NCBI RefSeq assembly: GCF_900176345.1
Contig: NZ_FWXU01000015.1
Coordinates: 1 to 64,000, forward strand
Source of the DNA: Rhizobium sp. RU36D
Lineage (GTDB): Bacteria > Pseudomonadota > Alphaproteobacteria > Rhizobiales > Rhizobiaceae
Length of the DNA stretch: 64,000 nucleotides
Direction: 5' to 3'
This document shows positions 53,465 through 63,304 of this stretch, in pieces. Positions within the stretch are counted from its first letter, which is position 1, and each line of letters begins with the position of its first letter. Under the pieces are notes generated by a model. The model searched no databases and had not been told where the DNA came from. It saw only the letters and a list, made by a program, of their open reading frames with translations. The position numbers and the translations under genes are program-made.

Positions 53465-55251
53465 ACCGATTTTCCTTTGGTCCCGTGGTTTCAGAACGGG
53501 GCGTGCTTTTCCGGCTTTGGGCACCGAAGCAGCAGCGGGTGGATCTTGTGATTGACGATCGTCCGCCGGTGCGCATGGACCTCGCAGCGGATGGATGGCA
53601 CATGCATGAGAGCCCGGAGGCCGGGATTGGCAGCCGCTATCGCTTCATCCTGGCTGATGGCATCGAGGTTCCCGATCCGGCATCACGCCATCAGCCTGCG
53701 GATGTGCATGGGCCAAGCGAAGTCGTCAGCGACCAGTTCGACTGGCGCTGCCAGGATTGGCGTGGCCGTCCGTGGAGCGAGACCATTATCTACCAGCTCC
53801 ATGTTGGAGCCTTTAGCGATCTGGGCACCTTCCTCGGCGTCATTTCGCGTCTTGATCATTTGCGAGACCTCGGCGTGACTGCCATCCAGCTTATGCCGAT
53901 TGCCGATTTTCCCGGCAGCCGCAATTGGGGTTATGACGGCGTCCTGCCCTATGCGCCTGAAAGCAGCTATGGTCGACCTGAGGATCTGAGAGCATTGATC
54001 GATGCAGCGCATCTGCGGGGCATGTCGGTGTTTCTTGACGTGGTCTACAACCACTTCGGCCCTGATGGAAATTACCTGCCGTCCTATTCGCCGATCTTTA
54101 CCGACAACCACAAGACGCCCTGGGGCGCCGGCATCAATTTCGATGGCGAGCAGGCCCGCTTCGTCCGGGATTTCATCATCGAAAATGCGCTCTACTGGAT
54201 CGACGAGTTCAGGGTGGACGGACTGAGGCTCGATGCCGTTCACGCGATCAAGGACGATAGCCGGGAGCATCTGCTGCAGGAACTGGCGCGACGGGTTCGC
54301 GCTGTAACGCGGGAGCGACCGGTGCATCTTGTTGTCGAGAATGAAGAAAACGACAGCAGCCTGCTATCGGGCGGCGTTGACCATGCCGACCGCCTCTATA
54401 CGGCCCAGTGGAACGACGATGTTCATCACGTGCTGCACGTGGCCATGACAGGGGAAGATTTCGGCTATTACGCCGACTATGCCGACGACAGAGCAAAGAT
54501 CGGGCGGGGTCTGGCCGAAGGATTTGTATTTCAGGGCGAGGAGATGGCCTATCGCGGATCGCCGCGGGGGCAACCGAGTGCCGAGCTTCCGCCAACAGCA
54601 TTCATCTCGTTCATCCAGAACCATGACCAGATCGGCAACAGGGCTTTTGGCGATCGAATGGCAGATACCATCTCGGTGGCCGCGCTCCGGGCAGGTGCCG
54701 CCATTTATCTTCTTTCGCCGCAGATACCGATGATCTTCATGGGCGAGGAGTGGGCAAGCCGTCGGCCATTTCCCTTCTTCTGCGATTTTCCGCCAGAGCT
54801 GAATGAACTGGTGCGCAAGGGACGACGCGAGGAGCTGGCGCGACTGCCGGGTTTTGACGGTCACGCCGAAGACGTGCCTGATCCCACGGCTGAAACCAGC
54901 TTTCTGTCGGCGAAGCTCGATTGGGACGCCATGGGGCAGGGCGATCATGCCGAATTCCTGGCGCTTTATCGGCGGCTGATCGAGTTGCGCAAAGCGGAAA
55001 TCGTGCCGCGGCTGCAGGGTATTGGTGGGCATTCCGGCAGCTACAGTCTTGATGGAGATGTCGTGCATGTGACCTGGCGGATGGGAGATGGGAGCCGGCT
55101 CATTCTGGTGGCCAATCTCGATGCAACAACACGGCCGTTTCACCCGCTGCCCGCAACACGACGGTTGTTCATCGAAGGCGAGATGACGGACCAGGAGATC
55201 GGCCCGTGGTCCGTGCTTTGGGCGATAGAGGAGCCCGTTAGCTCTATTTGA
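53461..55251 (+). CDS. treZ: Malto-oligosyltrehalose trehalohydrolase
   Basis: The product has 596 residues and starts inside the treY stop (ATGA). An N-terminal CBM48-like domain (FSFGPVVSERGVLFRLWAPKQQRVDL) precedes the GH13 barrel with the catalytic set Asp258 in LRLDAVHAI, Glu293 in LVVENEEND and Asp389 in IQNHDQIGN. WGYDGVLPYAPESSYG is the conserved region I motif of the family. It cleaves the linkage next to the trehalose end produced by TreY. Trehalose here serves as an osmoprotectant or storage sugar. Its 3' end overlaps the convergent pbpC gene by 8 bp. Confidence 0.93.
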   Translation: MNRFSFGPVVSERGVLFRLWAPKQQRVDLVIDDRPPVRMDLAADGWHMHESPEAGIGSRYRFILADGIEVPDPASRHQPADVHGPSEVVSDQFDWRCQDWRGRPWSETIIYQLHVGAFSDLGTFLGVISRLDHLRDLGVTAIQLMPIADFPGSRNWGYDGVLPYAPESSYGRPEDLRALIDAAHLRGMSVFLDVVYNHFGPDGNYLPSYSPIFTDNHKTPWGAGINFDGEQARFVRDFIIENALYWIDEFRVDGLRLDAVHAIKDDSREHLLQELARRVRAVTRERPVHLVVENEENDSSLLSGGVDHADRLYTAQWNDDVHHVLHVAMTGEDFGYYADYADDRAKIGRGLAEGFVFQGEEMAYRGSPRGQPSAELPPTAFISFIQNHDQIGNRAFGDRMADTISVAALRAGAAIYLLSPQIPMIFMGEEWASRRPFPFFCDFPPELNELVRKGRREELARLPGFDGHAEDVPDPTAETSFLSAKLDWDAMGQGDHAEFLALYRRLIELRKAEIVPRLQGIGGHSGSYSLDGDVVHVTWRMGDGSRLILVANLDATTRPFHPLPATRRLFIEGEMTDQEIGPWSVLWAIEEPVSSI

Positions 55252-57328
55252 GGAACACGGCAACGCTGGCTGCCCTGCCGATCGCATCGATCACGGTCAG
55301 GGTGGCGTAGCCCGCGCCGTCCGGCATCCATTGGCTGGTTCGGTTGCGGGACACCGCCTCCAGGGGCCTGCCATTGGCGAGCCAGCGGAAAGGCGCGCGC
55401 CCCCCCTGCATCTTCAGAACCAGCGGAAGCGGCGTTCCATCCGCTGATGTCCCCAGTTCCACCCGCGCCCCTTCAGGGGGATAGACGATCTGCGGTGGCT
55501 TTTCGCGGGCCGATATTGCGGTCAAGCCATAGCCATCGACTGCGAAACGCTTGAGGCTCGGCGGAAGTTGAGATTGGGCGATACGGACCGCACCCGGAGG
55601 TGGCGCGGGGAACGGTACGGACGCAACTCCCGAGGCATTGAAGGCCGAAAACAGAAGCGGCGCGGCGTGGCTATACCCCGTCAGGCCGGGCACGGCGCCA
55701 TTGTCGGCGCGGCCGATCCAGACACCGAGCACATAGCGTCCATCATATCCGACAGACCAGGCATCCCGATTGCCATAGCTCGTGCCGGTCTTATAGGCGA
55801 TGGGACGGGCGGCAATGCCCGGTGGCGGGCGGATGGCGGAGAGGATATCGGCGACGTGCCAGGCGGCGACCGGCGACAGCAAGGGAGCGCCATCAATGAC
55901 ATCGGCTTGCTCGATGATACCGTCGCCCAGATGGACCGGCCGCCCGCGATTGGCGATGGCCGCGTAGATCTGGACGAGATCTTTCAGGGTGATGCCCACC
56001 CCGCCCAGCCCGATTGCAAGACCCGGAGCCTCACCCGTGGGCAGGATCGGTCGCACATCGGCCCGTCGGAAACGGGAAAGCAGCTTGATCGGGCCCACCG
56101 CCTCCAGCAATTGCACGGCCGGAACATTCAAGGAGAGTTGCAGCGCCTCGCGCACGCTAACATCGCCCTGATAGGTCAGGTCGAAGTTCTTGGGGCGGTA
56201 GCCTGAGAAATCGGCCGGTCGGTCCTCGATGACCGTTTCCTGGCTGACCAGGCCCTCTTCGAAGGCCAAGCCATAAATGAACGGCTTCAATGTCGAACCC
56301 GGTGATCGGTTGGCCCTGGTCATGTCGACAAAGCCCGCGCGAGACGTGTCGAAGAAGCCGGCAGAGCCAACTTCACCCAGAATTTCACCTGTTGAAGCGT
56401 CGGCCATGACCAAGGCAACGGAGACTTTTGGATCGAGTTTGGCGGCGGCTTCCGAGGCCGCGCTTTCCAGGCCCTGCTGCACGCTTTTGCGCAATGTCGT
56501 GCGATAGACGGTTTCCTGCGGCGCCTTGCGACGGGCAGCATCGGCCATATGGGCGGCAAGTGCGGGCAGGTTTTTCCTGGAACGCGGCACCGCGGCCATC
56601 ATCGCGCGCGCGGTTTCGTCCTTCCCGACAATTTCAGCGGCGGCCATGCGATCCAGCACCCGCTTTCGTGCCTCGGTGGCGGCTTCTGGAAAGCGATCCG
56701 GACGACGGCGTTCCGGCAATTGAGGCAGTGCCACCAGCAGAGCGGCTTCATCTATGCCAAGACGCTTCGGTTCCTTGCCGAAATAGGCAAGGCTTGCGGC
56801 GCGGATACCTTCGATGTTTCCGCCATAGGGCGCGAGCGTCAGGTAGAGATCGAGGATCTCCGCCTTGCTCAGGCGGCGCTCGATCTGCAGCGCGCGCAGC
56901 ATCTGCCTGGCCTTGGCCGTCAGAGAACGATCCTGGCGCGGCTCCATCAGTCGCGCGACCTGCATGGATAGGGTCGAGGCGCCTGAGACGATGCGCCCAT
57001 TCGTTGCTAGCTGAAACGCCGCGCGGCCCAAGGCCAGGACATCAATGCCGCGATGATCGTGAAACCGCTTGTCTTCGTAAGCGACCAACATGCGAATGAA
57101 CAAAGGGTCGACATCGCCGGCGGCGGTCTTCAAGCGCCATCGACCGTCCGGTGTCGCGAAGGCTCGCAACAATTGCCCGTCCGCATCGCGCATTTCCTGC
57201 GACACGGTTTGGCCGAGTACGAGCGGCGGGGGGTAGGCGCGATCAAGCTGATCCAGCGCGACCACCACCATTCCAATGATGGCGGTCACGCCGAGACTGA
57301 GCCAACCGACTTTCCGCAAGCCGCGCAT
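55244..57328 (-). CDS. pbpC: Penicillin-binding protein 1C
   Basis: The product has 694 residues. After a single N-terminal membrane helix (WLSLGVTAIIGMVVVALD) come the GT51 glycosyltransferase (catalytic Glu85 in AYEDKRFHDHRGID) and the transpeptidase domain with S-x-x-K as Ser345-Thr-Leu-Lys348 and KTGTS, then the C-terminal BiPBP_C domain. It polymerises glycan strands in the periplasm and in E. coli has only a minor role. Its start overlaps the alpha-2-macroglobulin stop by one base (TAATG), the conserved yfhM-pbpC pairing thought to link wall repair with protection from foreign proteases. Confidence 0.93.
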   Translation of the reverse strand: MRGLRKVGWLSLGVTAIIGMVVVALDQLDRAYPPPLVLGQTVSQEMRDADGQLLRAFATPDGRWRLKTAAGDVDPLFIRMLVAYEDKRFHDHRGIDVLALGRAAFQLATNGRIVSGASTLSMQVARLMEPRQDRSLTAKARQMLRALQIERRLSKAEILDLYLTLAPYGGNIEGIRAASLAYFGKEPKRLGIDEAALLVALPQLPERRRPDRFPEAATEARKRVLDRMAAAEIVGKDETARAMMAAVPRSRKNLPALAAHMADAARRKAPQETVYRTTLRKSVQQGLESAASEAAAKLDPKVSVALVMADASTGEILGEVGSAGFFDTSRAGFVDMTRANRSPGSTLKPFIYGLAFEEGLVSQETVIEDRPADFSGYRPKNFDLTYQGDVSVREALQLSLNVPAVQLLEAVGPIKLLSRFRRADVRPILPTGEAPGLAIGLGGVGITLKDLVQIYAAIANRGRPVHLGDGIIEQADVIDGAPLLSPVAAWHVADILSAIRPPPGIAARPIAYKTGTSYGNRDAWSVGYDGRYVLGVWIGRADNGAVPGLTGYSHAAPLLFSAFNASGVASVPFPAPPPGAVRIAQSQLPPSLKRFAVDGYGLTAISAREKPPQIVYPPEGARVELGTSADGTPLPLVLKMQGGRAPFRWLANGRPLEAVSRNRTSQWMPDGAGYATLTVIDAIGRAASVAVFLK

Positions 57329-60300
57329 TACTGTGCTGCCGTTACCTCCATGCGTCCCGTCGCCGTGCGGGCGGAGAACTGCGGTCTGTACATGTCCTCC
57401 ACCACGGCTGCGGGGTGATCATAGGTGCCGGGGGTCACCGCACGCACCACGTAGGCCAGGGTGATCTCGCTGTTGTCGCCGGCCGAGCGGTCGAAGGCGG
57501 CGACGAAGCGATCGCTGCGGAACTCCAGATGGGCGGCCTGCATGTCGCCGAGCCATTCGAAGTTTGCCAGGCGGGCACTGTCGACCAGGCTTGGATTGTC
57601 GATTTCAAAGCCTGCGGGCAGGAGATCTGTGATCAGGATCCGCGACGCCCAGTCATTGCTCGGCGTGACCGAGAGAACGGCGACGTATCGCTCGTTTTGC
57701 TGGACTTGGCTGACATTCACCTCTTCGCCGTCGAGCGAATAATAGGTGCGCTCGATTTCGAAGCCATCCCCACCCGCGGCCAGCGGCTGGCTGGGTGCGG
57801 CAACCGTCGTCACGACCGCGGTCACAGGCTCACTGCTGCGATTGGTGACCGTGACGGGAGCGGCGAGCAGCGCATCGCCACCGATGCGAGCAGTGTAGCT
57901 GCCGGTGTGCACCGCGCCGTTGACGTCAAGCTTCAGGTTGTTGTCCGTCTGCTGCAGGGCACGCGCCGCCAGCAGCATCCAGGCCTGTTCCTGGGTGCTG
58001 GTATAGGTCTTTTTCTTCAACTCGGCATCAATGAGCTTGGTCAGCGCCGGGATGACAGGCGGGACCGGACGGCTTTCGGCGGCAAGTGCCAGGATCGCTG
58101 CGGAATCCCTTAAGTTGGAGCCATAGTCGGAGCGGCTGAGGCTGACATTCTGAACCAGTCCGGTCTCCGTCATGCCGAGTGCTTCGACATAGACTTTGCG
58201 CGCCCGTTCCGTATCCCCATAGAGCGACAAGGCAGCCGCGATATGGGCCTTGGCCAGCGGCGTCGGGAAGTCGTTGAGCAGGGTGTCGGCGTAGTAGCGC
58301 AGGTCGCTGATGGCGCTCTTGCGGTTACGCGCCAGGACATACAGGGCGTAGGCGATGGAATCGCCCTTTTCCTTGATGTTGGTGTCATAGCCGGTGACGT
58401 TTTGCAGGTTGTCGAGCGCCGACACCAAGGCTTCTTCCGGCACGTCGTATTTCAGTTCACGCGCCCGCGTCAGGAAGTCGGTGACATAGGAATCCAGCCA
58501 CAGATCGCCTGAGCCTGGCGACCAAAGACCGAAGCTGCCGGAATAAGACTGGTAGGACAAGACGCGGTAGATGGAATCCTGGATGCGCTTGCGCAGCCCT
58601 TCATCCACGGCAATGCCGGTGCCTTCCGAAAGCTCGCTCATGTAGAGTAGCGGCAGGGCGCGGCTCGTTGTCTGCTCGGCGCAGCCGTAAGGATAGCGGT
58701 CGAGGCTCATCAGAAGTGCGGGGACGTCCGGCCCGTCGGCACGGGCCACGCGCAGGCTGACTTCGGCATCCTGGAGAATGCTATCTGCCAGCAGTTCGCC
58801 ATCGACCGTGAGGCTGGCACCGGCGGCAATCGTCAGCGGCCGGCGGGTCGTGACCGGCAGCGACGCCGGCCGGACCGGGATATACGCGGTTTGGTCGAAG
58901 CTTTCTCCCGACGCGCTGGTGAGGGAGATTTCAATCGTGCCTGACCCAGGTTGCATGCCTGTCAGCGGCAGGGTGAAGGCGGTTTTTGCGCCAGCATCGA
59001 GGCTGAGGCTTGTCGGCAGATTGGTGCTGTCGATGGCCACGGCTTCGTTGGGCGTTACCTGCAGCGTATAGTCGCTTTTTGCGCCGTCCGTATTGGCGAT
59101 CTCGAGAAGCAGTTGCGCATTGTCAGCCGGAGCAAGGAATTTCGGCATGCTTGCGGTCACCACGACAGGGTCGCCGATGATCACATCGGTGCTGGCATGA
59201 CCGACGCCCTGCTTGCTCCAGGCGACGGCCATGACGCGGGCCGTGCCGTTGAACTGCGGGATGTCGAAGCTGACCACGGCCTTGCCGTCCTGGTCCAGCT
59301 TGACCGGTCCAGAGAAGAAGGCCACTAGCTTTTCCGTGGGCGGGCTGGATTGCAGCATCACGGCGCCACCATCGCCACCGGTGCGCAGACGACCCAGCGC
59401 ACCGAGCGAGCCGTCGATCAGTCGCCCATAGATGTCGCGAATTTCCAGGCCGAGACGCCGCTGGCCGAAATACCAGCCGTCCGGATCCGGGGCCTCATAG
59501 CGGGTCAGGTTGAGGATCCCGACATCGACGGCGGCCACGGTGACATAGGCTTCTTCGCCCACGCCGGCGCCCTTGACCTCGATCGGTATTTCCAGTGGCT
59601 GGCGCGGCCGCATCTTTTCGGACGGAGTGAGTGTGACCGACAGCTTGCGATCCGCAGGATCGACCTTGGCCCATTTCACACCGATGGCACGCGAGGGCAT
59701 GCGGCTCGCTTCCGTTCCGGCCGGCTTGAACAGCGTGGCCGTGACATAGGCGCCGGCGCCCCAGGCCGAGGTTACCGGGATATCCACTTCGCCGCCTTCC
59801 AGTGGGATGCTGGCGGTTTGTACGGAAATCAGGCTTTCCGTGCCGATCGTCACCAGAAGTTCGCCGGCGAAGCGGGGCGATACTTTTAGTTTGGCTGTCT
59901 CGCCGACCGCGTAAGCATCCTTGTCGAGTCCGATTTCCAAGCCATCCGGTGTTTCCGTCGATGTGGCGGCGACATACCAGCCGGCATCGAATTCCACCGA
60001 CGTGGCGGGACCATCGGCGGCAGCACTTTCGACTTCCAGGCGATAGCGGCCCCAGCCCACGGGCGTGGAGATCTCGGCACCATCGGTGGTGAGGTCGAGC
60101 TTGCCGTCGGCAACCTGCTTGCTGGTCATCACGGTTTCGTAGCGCCATGACGAACCGTCGCGATACCACTGATAGTTTCGCTCCAGACTGTAAAGCTTCC
60201 AGATCAGCCCCTGCATGGCCTGCTTGTTGGCCTCGGGGTCAATGGCGATCACGTGGAAGCGTGCGACCGAATTTTCGGCGAGATCGCCGGAGAATTCCGG

Positions 60301-62787
60301 CTTGACGCCGATGCGTGGTCCATCGGGCAGTACCGGCAGCGTCAACTTGCGCTCGACAGCGCGGCCGCCGGCCTCGATCATGCGGACCGTAACATCGGCA
60401 TTCAGCAAGCGCGTGGTGGCCGGAAGCTCATCCAGGGTGAACGAGAAACTGGCGGCTCCGTCCTCATCGAGAACCGGCATGTCGTCCAGCGAGAACTGGC
60501 TTTCCTCGACATCACCCTCATCGGCTAAGCCGAACTGATAGCGTGGGAAGGCTGGGTTTTCGCGCGTCGGCTTCAGGCTGACTTCGCTTTCCAGGCTCAG
60601 ACCTGCGGCCGGCGCGCCATAGAGATAGCGCCCCTTGACCTCGATCACCGCCTCGGTATCCGGTTGCAGCGCCGTCTGCTCGCTGGTCATTTCAAACTCG
60701 GTGCGATCCGGCACGAAGTCGTCCACCAGGAACTGCTTCTCGCCGATCGCCGCGCGCTTCGGGTCGGTGAAGATGCGCATGGTCCATGTGCCGCGCATCG
60801 CATTCAACTGCAGCGGCAGGTCAACCGCATAACCTCCCAGCGCTTCGCCATTTGCCACCATGCGCCTGTCTTCGACGCCATCAGGCCGCAGGAAAACGAA
60901 GGTCAAAGGCAGGCGCTCGACGGCGGTCGAGGTGTTGTCACGGGCCAGGGCTGCCGCATGCACGGTTTCACCCGCGCGGTAGACCCCGCGTTCCGTCCAG
61001 GCAAAGACATCGACCGCGCCCGGCACGGCGCGGCCCGTGACACCGCGATCCGAGAGATCGAAACCGGCCCGAGTCATGTCCAGGAATACATAATCCCCTG
61101 CGCTGTTCTTTGCCGTCAGCACAGCAGGGGCAAGTCCCGACGAGCCGCGCACCAGTCCGGCGCTGAAGGTCGCCCGTCCGTCGGTGTCGGTTGTGGCAGT
61201 CCCCAATATTTCGTTGTTCTTCGCCAGCAGTTGCACTTCCACGCCGGCCAGCGGCCCGGCCTGTCCCAGGGAGCGGGCAAAGACGTTCAGGCCGTCAGTG
61301 CCGGCATAGGTCGAGAGGCCGATGTCCGAGACGACGAACCATTGGGTGGAGCGGGTATCCCAGCTATCGGCTTCCTTGTTGGGAAGCGCGGCGGTCAGCA
61401 CATAGACCCCTGGCTTGCGCTGCGGCAGGGCCTCATCAACCGGGAAGCTCGTCGTGATATCCTTGTTCAACTCCGATGCGATCTCGATTGCGCCCTGCCA
61501 CACAAGTTCGCCCGCGCTCGCCTCGATTTCATCCGCATCGTAGCCGGCCAATTGCGTGAGGAACTGCGACTTGGCCAGAAGCGGGGCCAGGCCACGGTCA
61601 CCGATGCGATAAAGCTTCAGCTGGGCGCTTTCGATGTTTACCGAAACCAGCGGTATGGCGCGCCGCAGGCTGGAGGGCAGGACGAAGTTGTCGCCGGTGA
61701 AGCGCACACTGGCGGCCCTGTCCTTTACATATAGGTCGAGGTCGGCAGGCACTTCCAGGTTTTCATCGACTGACGATGGCAAGCCGGCGCGCAAGGACAG
61801 GCGGTAGCGCTGGCCGTGGCGCAGGCCCTCGACGCAGATCTGGCTGCCCCGTGCGTCGGTCGCCTGGGGCGGAGCACCATCCAGCATAACATAAGAGGAG
61901 TAGTCCACGCCGGACTTCACCAGCGGTTCGGAAAACTCGACGCAGGCACGCGGCGTGACGCCATCGGCGTCGATGGTATTGTTGACGACGCGGAAGCCAC
62001 GACGTTCGCGCAGGTCCCGATAGGCGGCCTGTACGGTCCTCGACGAGACGAGCGCCAGGCTTTCTTTGTAGGCGGTCAGCGCAGGGCGATAGTTTTCGGC
62101 CCGCTCGAAAGCCAGTGCCAGTGCTGCCAGCGCGTCGGCGCGGCTCTCTCGGGTGCGCGAAAGCTCATAGGCGTTGACGGCGGAGGTCATGGCCTCGGTC
62201 GCATAGCTGCTGTTGTTGGTGACGCTCGCTGCGGTCCGGGACAGCTCGAGCCACGTCTCGACGTTGTCGGGATCGATGGCGAGCGATGCCTTGAAGCCTG
62301 CGATCGCATTGTCCACCTGGCCATTGGCGGCGGCGTTGCGGGCATCGGTGAGATAGCCGACCAACCCTTGCGACATCTGCTCTTCGGTGAGGGACAGGTT
62401 TTCCCTGGCCTCGCGGGAATCCTGCGCCAGCTGTTCAGAGATGAAGGGCAGCTTTGGCGGCGCGCCGATGTCGGGCTCCGCGCCTGTTGTGACGATACGG
62501 CCGGCCACGGCGCCGACGAAATTGTTGAGCTGATTGAAATCGCTCTTCAGGAAGCACCACTTGACCTTGGGATTGTAGGTGAAGGCCCGGCAGGCTTCAT
62601 CGCCAATACAGCTTGCCTCGCACTGCTTCTGCGAGACGTTCTGTTCGGTCCTGAGGTCGAAACCAAAATAGTCGCTGTCCTGTGACAGGACCACCGTTCG
62701 GTCTGCCGCAGCAGCGGGATGCGCGACCAGCCCTGAGATCGTGAGAACAAGGGTGAAAAGTCCCAAAAGCGCCCGCATCGACGTCAT
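57328..62787 (-). CDS. yfhM: Bacterial alpha-2-macroglobulin with N-terminal PAN domain
   Basis: The product has 1819 residues. A signal peptide (MTSMRALLGLFTLVLTISGL, cleaved near AAAAD) has no lipobox cysteine, so unlike E. coli YfhM it is not an obvious lipoprotein. Residues about 29-95 look like a PAN/apple domain, with paired cysteines in KQCEASCIGDEACRAF and KWCFLKSDF. A helical repeat region (about 140-235) suggests TPR-like repeats. The thioester motif is intact: Cys1369 in YGCAEQ, the site that covalently traps proteases. Many MG domains lie between. It acts in the periplasm as a protease trap, coupled to PBP1c downstream. Confidence 0.92.
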   Translation of the reverse strand: MTSMRALLGLFTLVLTISGLVAHPAAAADRTVVLSQDSDYFGFDLRTEQNVSQKQCEASCIGDEACRAFTYNPKVKWCFLKSDFNQLNNFVGAVAGRIVTTGAEPDIGAPPKLPFISEQLAQDSREARENLSLTEEQMSQGLVGYLTDARNAAANGQVDNAIAGFKASLAIDPDNVETWLELSRTAASVTNNSSYATEAMTSAVNAYELSRTRESRADALAALALAFERAENYRPALTAYKESLALVSSRTVQAAYRDLRERRGFRVVNNTIDADGVTPRACVEFSEPLVKSGVDYSSYVMLDGAPPQATDARGSQICVEGLRHGQRYRLSLRAGLPSSVDENLEVPADLDLYVKDRAASVRFTGDNFVLPSSLRRAIPLVSVNIESAQLKLYRIGDRGLAPLLAKSQFLTQLAGYDADEIEASAGELVWQGAIEIASELNKDITTSFPVDEALPQRKPGVYVLTAALPNKEADSWDTRSTQWFVVSDIGLSTYAGTDGLNVFARSLGQAGPLAGVEVQLLAKNNEILGTATTDTDGRATFSAGLVRGSSGLAPAVLTAKNSAGDYVFLDMTRAGFDLSDRGVTGRAVPGAVDVFAWTERGVYRAGETVHAAALARDNTSTAVERLPLTFVFLRPDGVEDRRMVANGEALGGYAVDLPLQLNAMRGTWTMRIFTDPKRAAIGEKQFLVDDFVPDRTEFEMTSEQTALQPDTEAVIEVKGRYLYGAPAAGLSLESEVSLKPTRENPAFPRYQFGLADEGDVEESQFSLDDMPVLDEDGAASFSFTLDELPATTRLLNADVTVRMIEAGGRAVERKLTLPVLPDGPRIGVKPEFSGDLAENSVARFHVIAIDPEANKQAMQGLIWKLYSLERNYQWYRDGSSWRYETVMTSKQVADGKLDLTTDGAEISTPVGWGRYRLEVESAAADGPATSVEFDAGWYVAATSTETPDGLEIGLDKDAYAVGETAKLKVSPRFAGELLVTIGTESLISVQTASIPLEGGEVDIPVTSAWGAGAYVTATLFKPAGTEASRMPSRAIGVKWAKVDPADRKLSVTLTPSEKMRPRQPLEIPIEVKGAGVGEEAYVTVAAVDVGILNLTRYEAPDPDGWYFGQRRLGLEIRDIYGRLIDGSLGALGRLRTGGDGGAVMLQSSPPTEKLVAFFSGPVKLDQDGKAVVSFDIPQFNGTARVMAVAWSKQGVGHASTDVIIGDPVVVTASMPKFLAPADNAQLLLEIANTDGAKSDYTLQVTPNEAVAIDSTNLPTSLSLDAGAKTAFTLPLTGMQPGSGTIEISLTSASGESFDQTAYIPVRPASLPVTTRRPLTIAAGASLTVDGELLADSILQDAEVSLRVARADGPDVPALLMSLDRYPYGCAEQTTSRALPLLYMSELSEGTGIAVDEGLRKRIQDSIYRVLSYQSYSGSFGLWSPGSGDLWLDSYVTDFLTRARELKYDVPEEALVSALDNLQNVTGYDTNIKEKGDSIAYALYVLARNRKSAISDLRYYADTLLNDFPTPLAKAHIAAALSLYGDTERARKVYVEALGMTETGLVQNVSLSRSDYGSNLRDSAAILALAAESRPVPPVIPALTKLIDAELKKKTYTSTQEQAWMLLAARALQQTDNNLKLDVNGAVHTGSYTARIGGDALLAAPVTVTNRSSEPVTAVVTTVAAPSQPLAAGGDGFEIERTYYSLDGEEVNVSQVQQNERYVAVLSVTPSNDWASRILITDLLPAGFEIDNPSLVDSARLANFEWLGDMQAAHLEFRSDRFVAAFDRSAGDNSEITLAYVVRAVTPGTYDHPAAVVEDMYRPQFSARTATGRMEVTAAQ

Positions 62788-63304
62788 CTCCCGCTATGTG
62801 AATTGGCTTGGCCTGCCCTGGTCCCCAGGCAGTTCCCCCGGCCGGTGTCTTCCTTAGCACGGCGCAGCGGCGCGAAGAAGGGGAGGTTTGCAAAGTGGGT
62901 GGCCATTGCTCGGATCGGTCGCCATGTCTTCCGGCGCCGATCCTGGACGGCAATTGACAGTGGCGAGCAAAATTTCTCTGGCACAAAAGCCAAAAATGTA
63001 TACATTATGTACGAGGACGATGGCCTTCGATGTCATGACTGAGTTTGTGTCGAGGAGTTTTGTGTCTGTCGGCTTGCCATAAGGGCAGGGGAGTGGGAAG
63101 CGAAAGGTTGTGATTTTTATTGTTGCAAAACAATAATTAATCATAATCTGACGAGGAACGAAGCCTAGGGCTCTCTTGGTTTTTTGTGGCGGGCGGCCTT
63201 AGGAAGTTCGGCGAGTGCTGACGATAATGATGTCTGTTCGCCCTAGCGTTTGATAGGTTCGGCATACAAACTGTGCACGGAGGCGCGGTTGGGAGGAGAG
63301 GAAA
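62788..63304. promoter_or_regulatory. Divergent intergenic region upstream of alpha-2-macroglobulin and hydrolase
   Basis: 517 bases between divergent genes. It changes from GC-rich near 62800-62950 to AT-rich near 63110-63145, where an 8-bp inverted repeat sits. A small palindrome, TACAT-T-ATGTA, is at 63001-63011. No gene could be recognised. Confidence 0.5.
63117..63136. repeat. AT-rich inverted repeat TTATTGTT-GCAA-AACAATAA
   Basis: Perfect 8-bp arms with a GCAA loop, 169 bases upstream of the hydrolase start and 330 upstream of the macroglobulin start. It could be a regulator site or, as RNA, a stem with a GNRA-type loop. No adjacent regulator gene is in the window. Confidence 0.4.
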
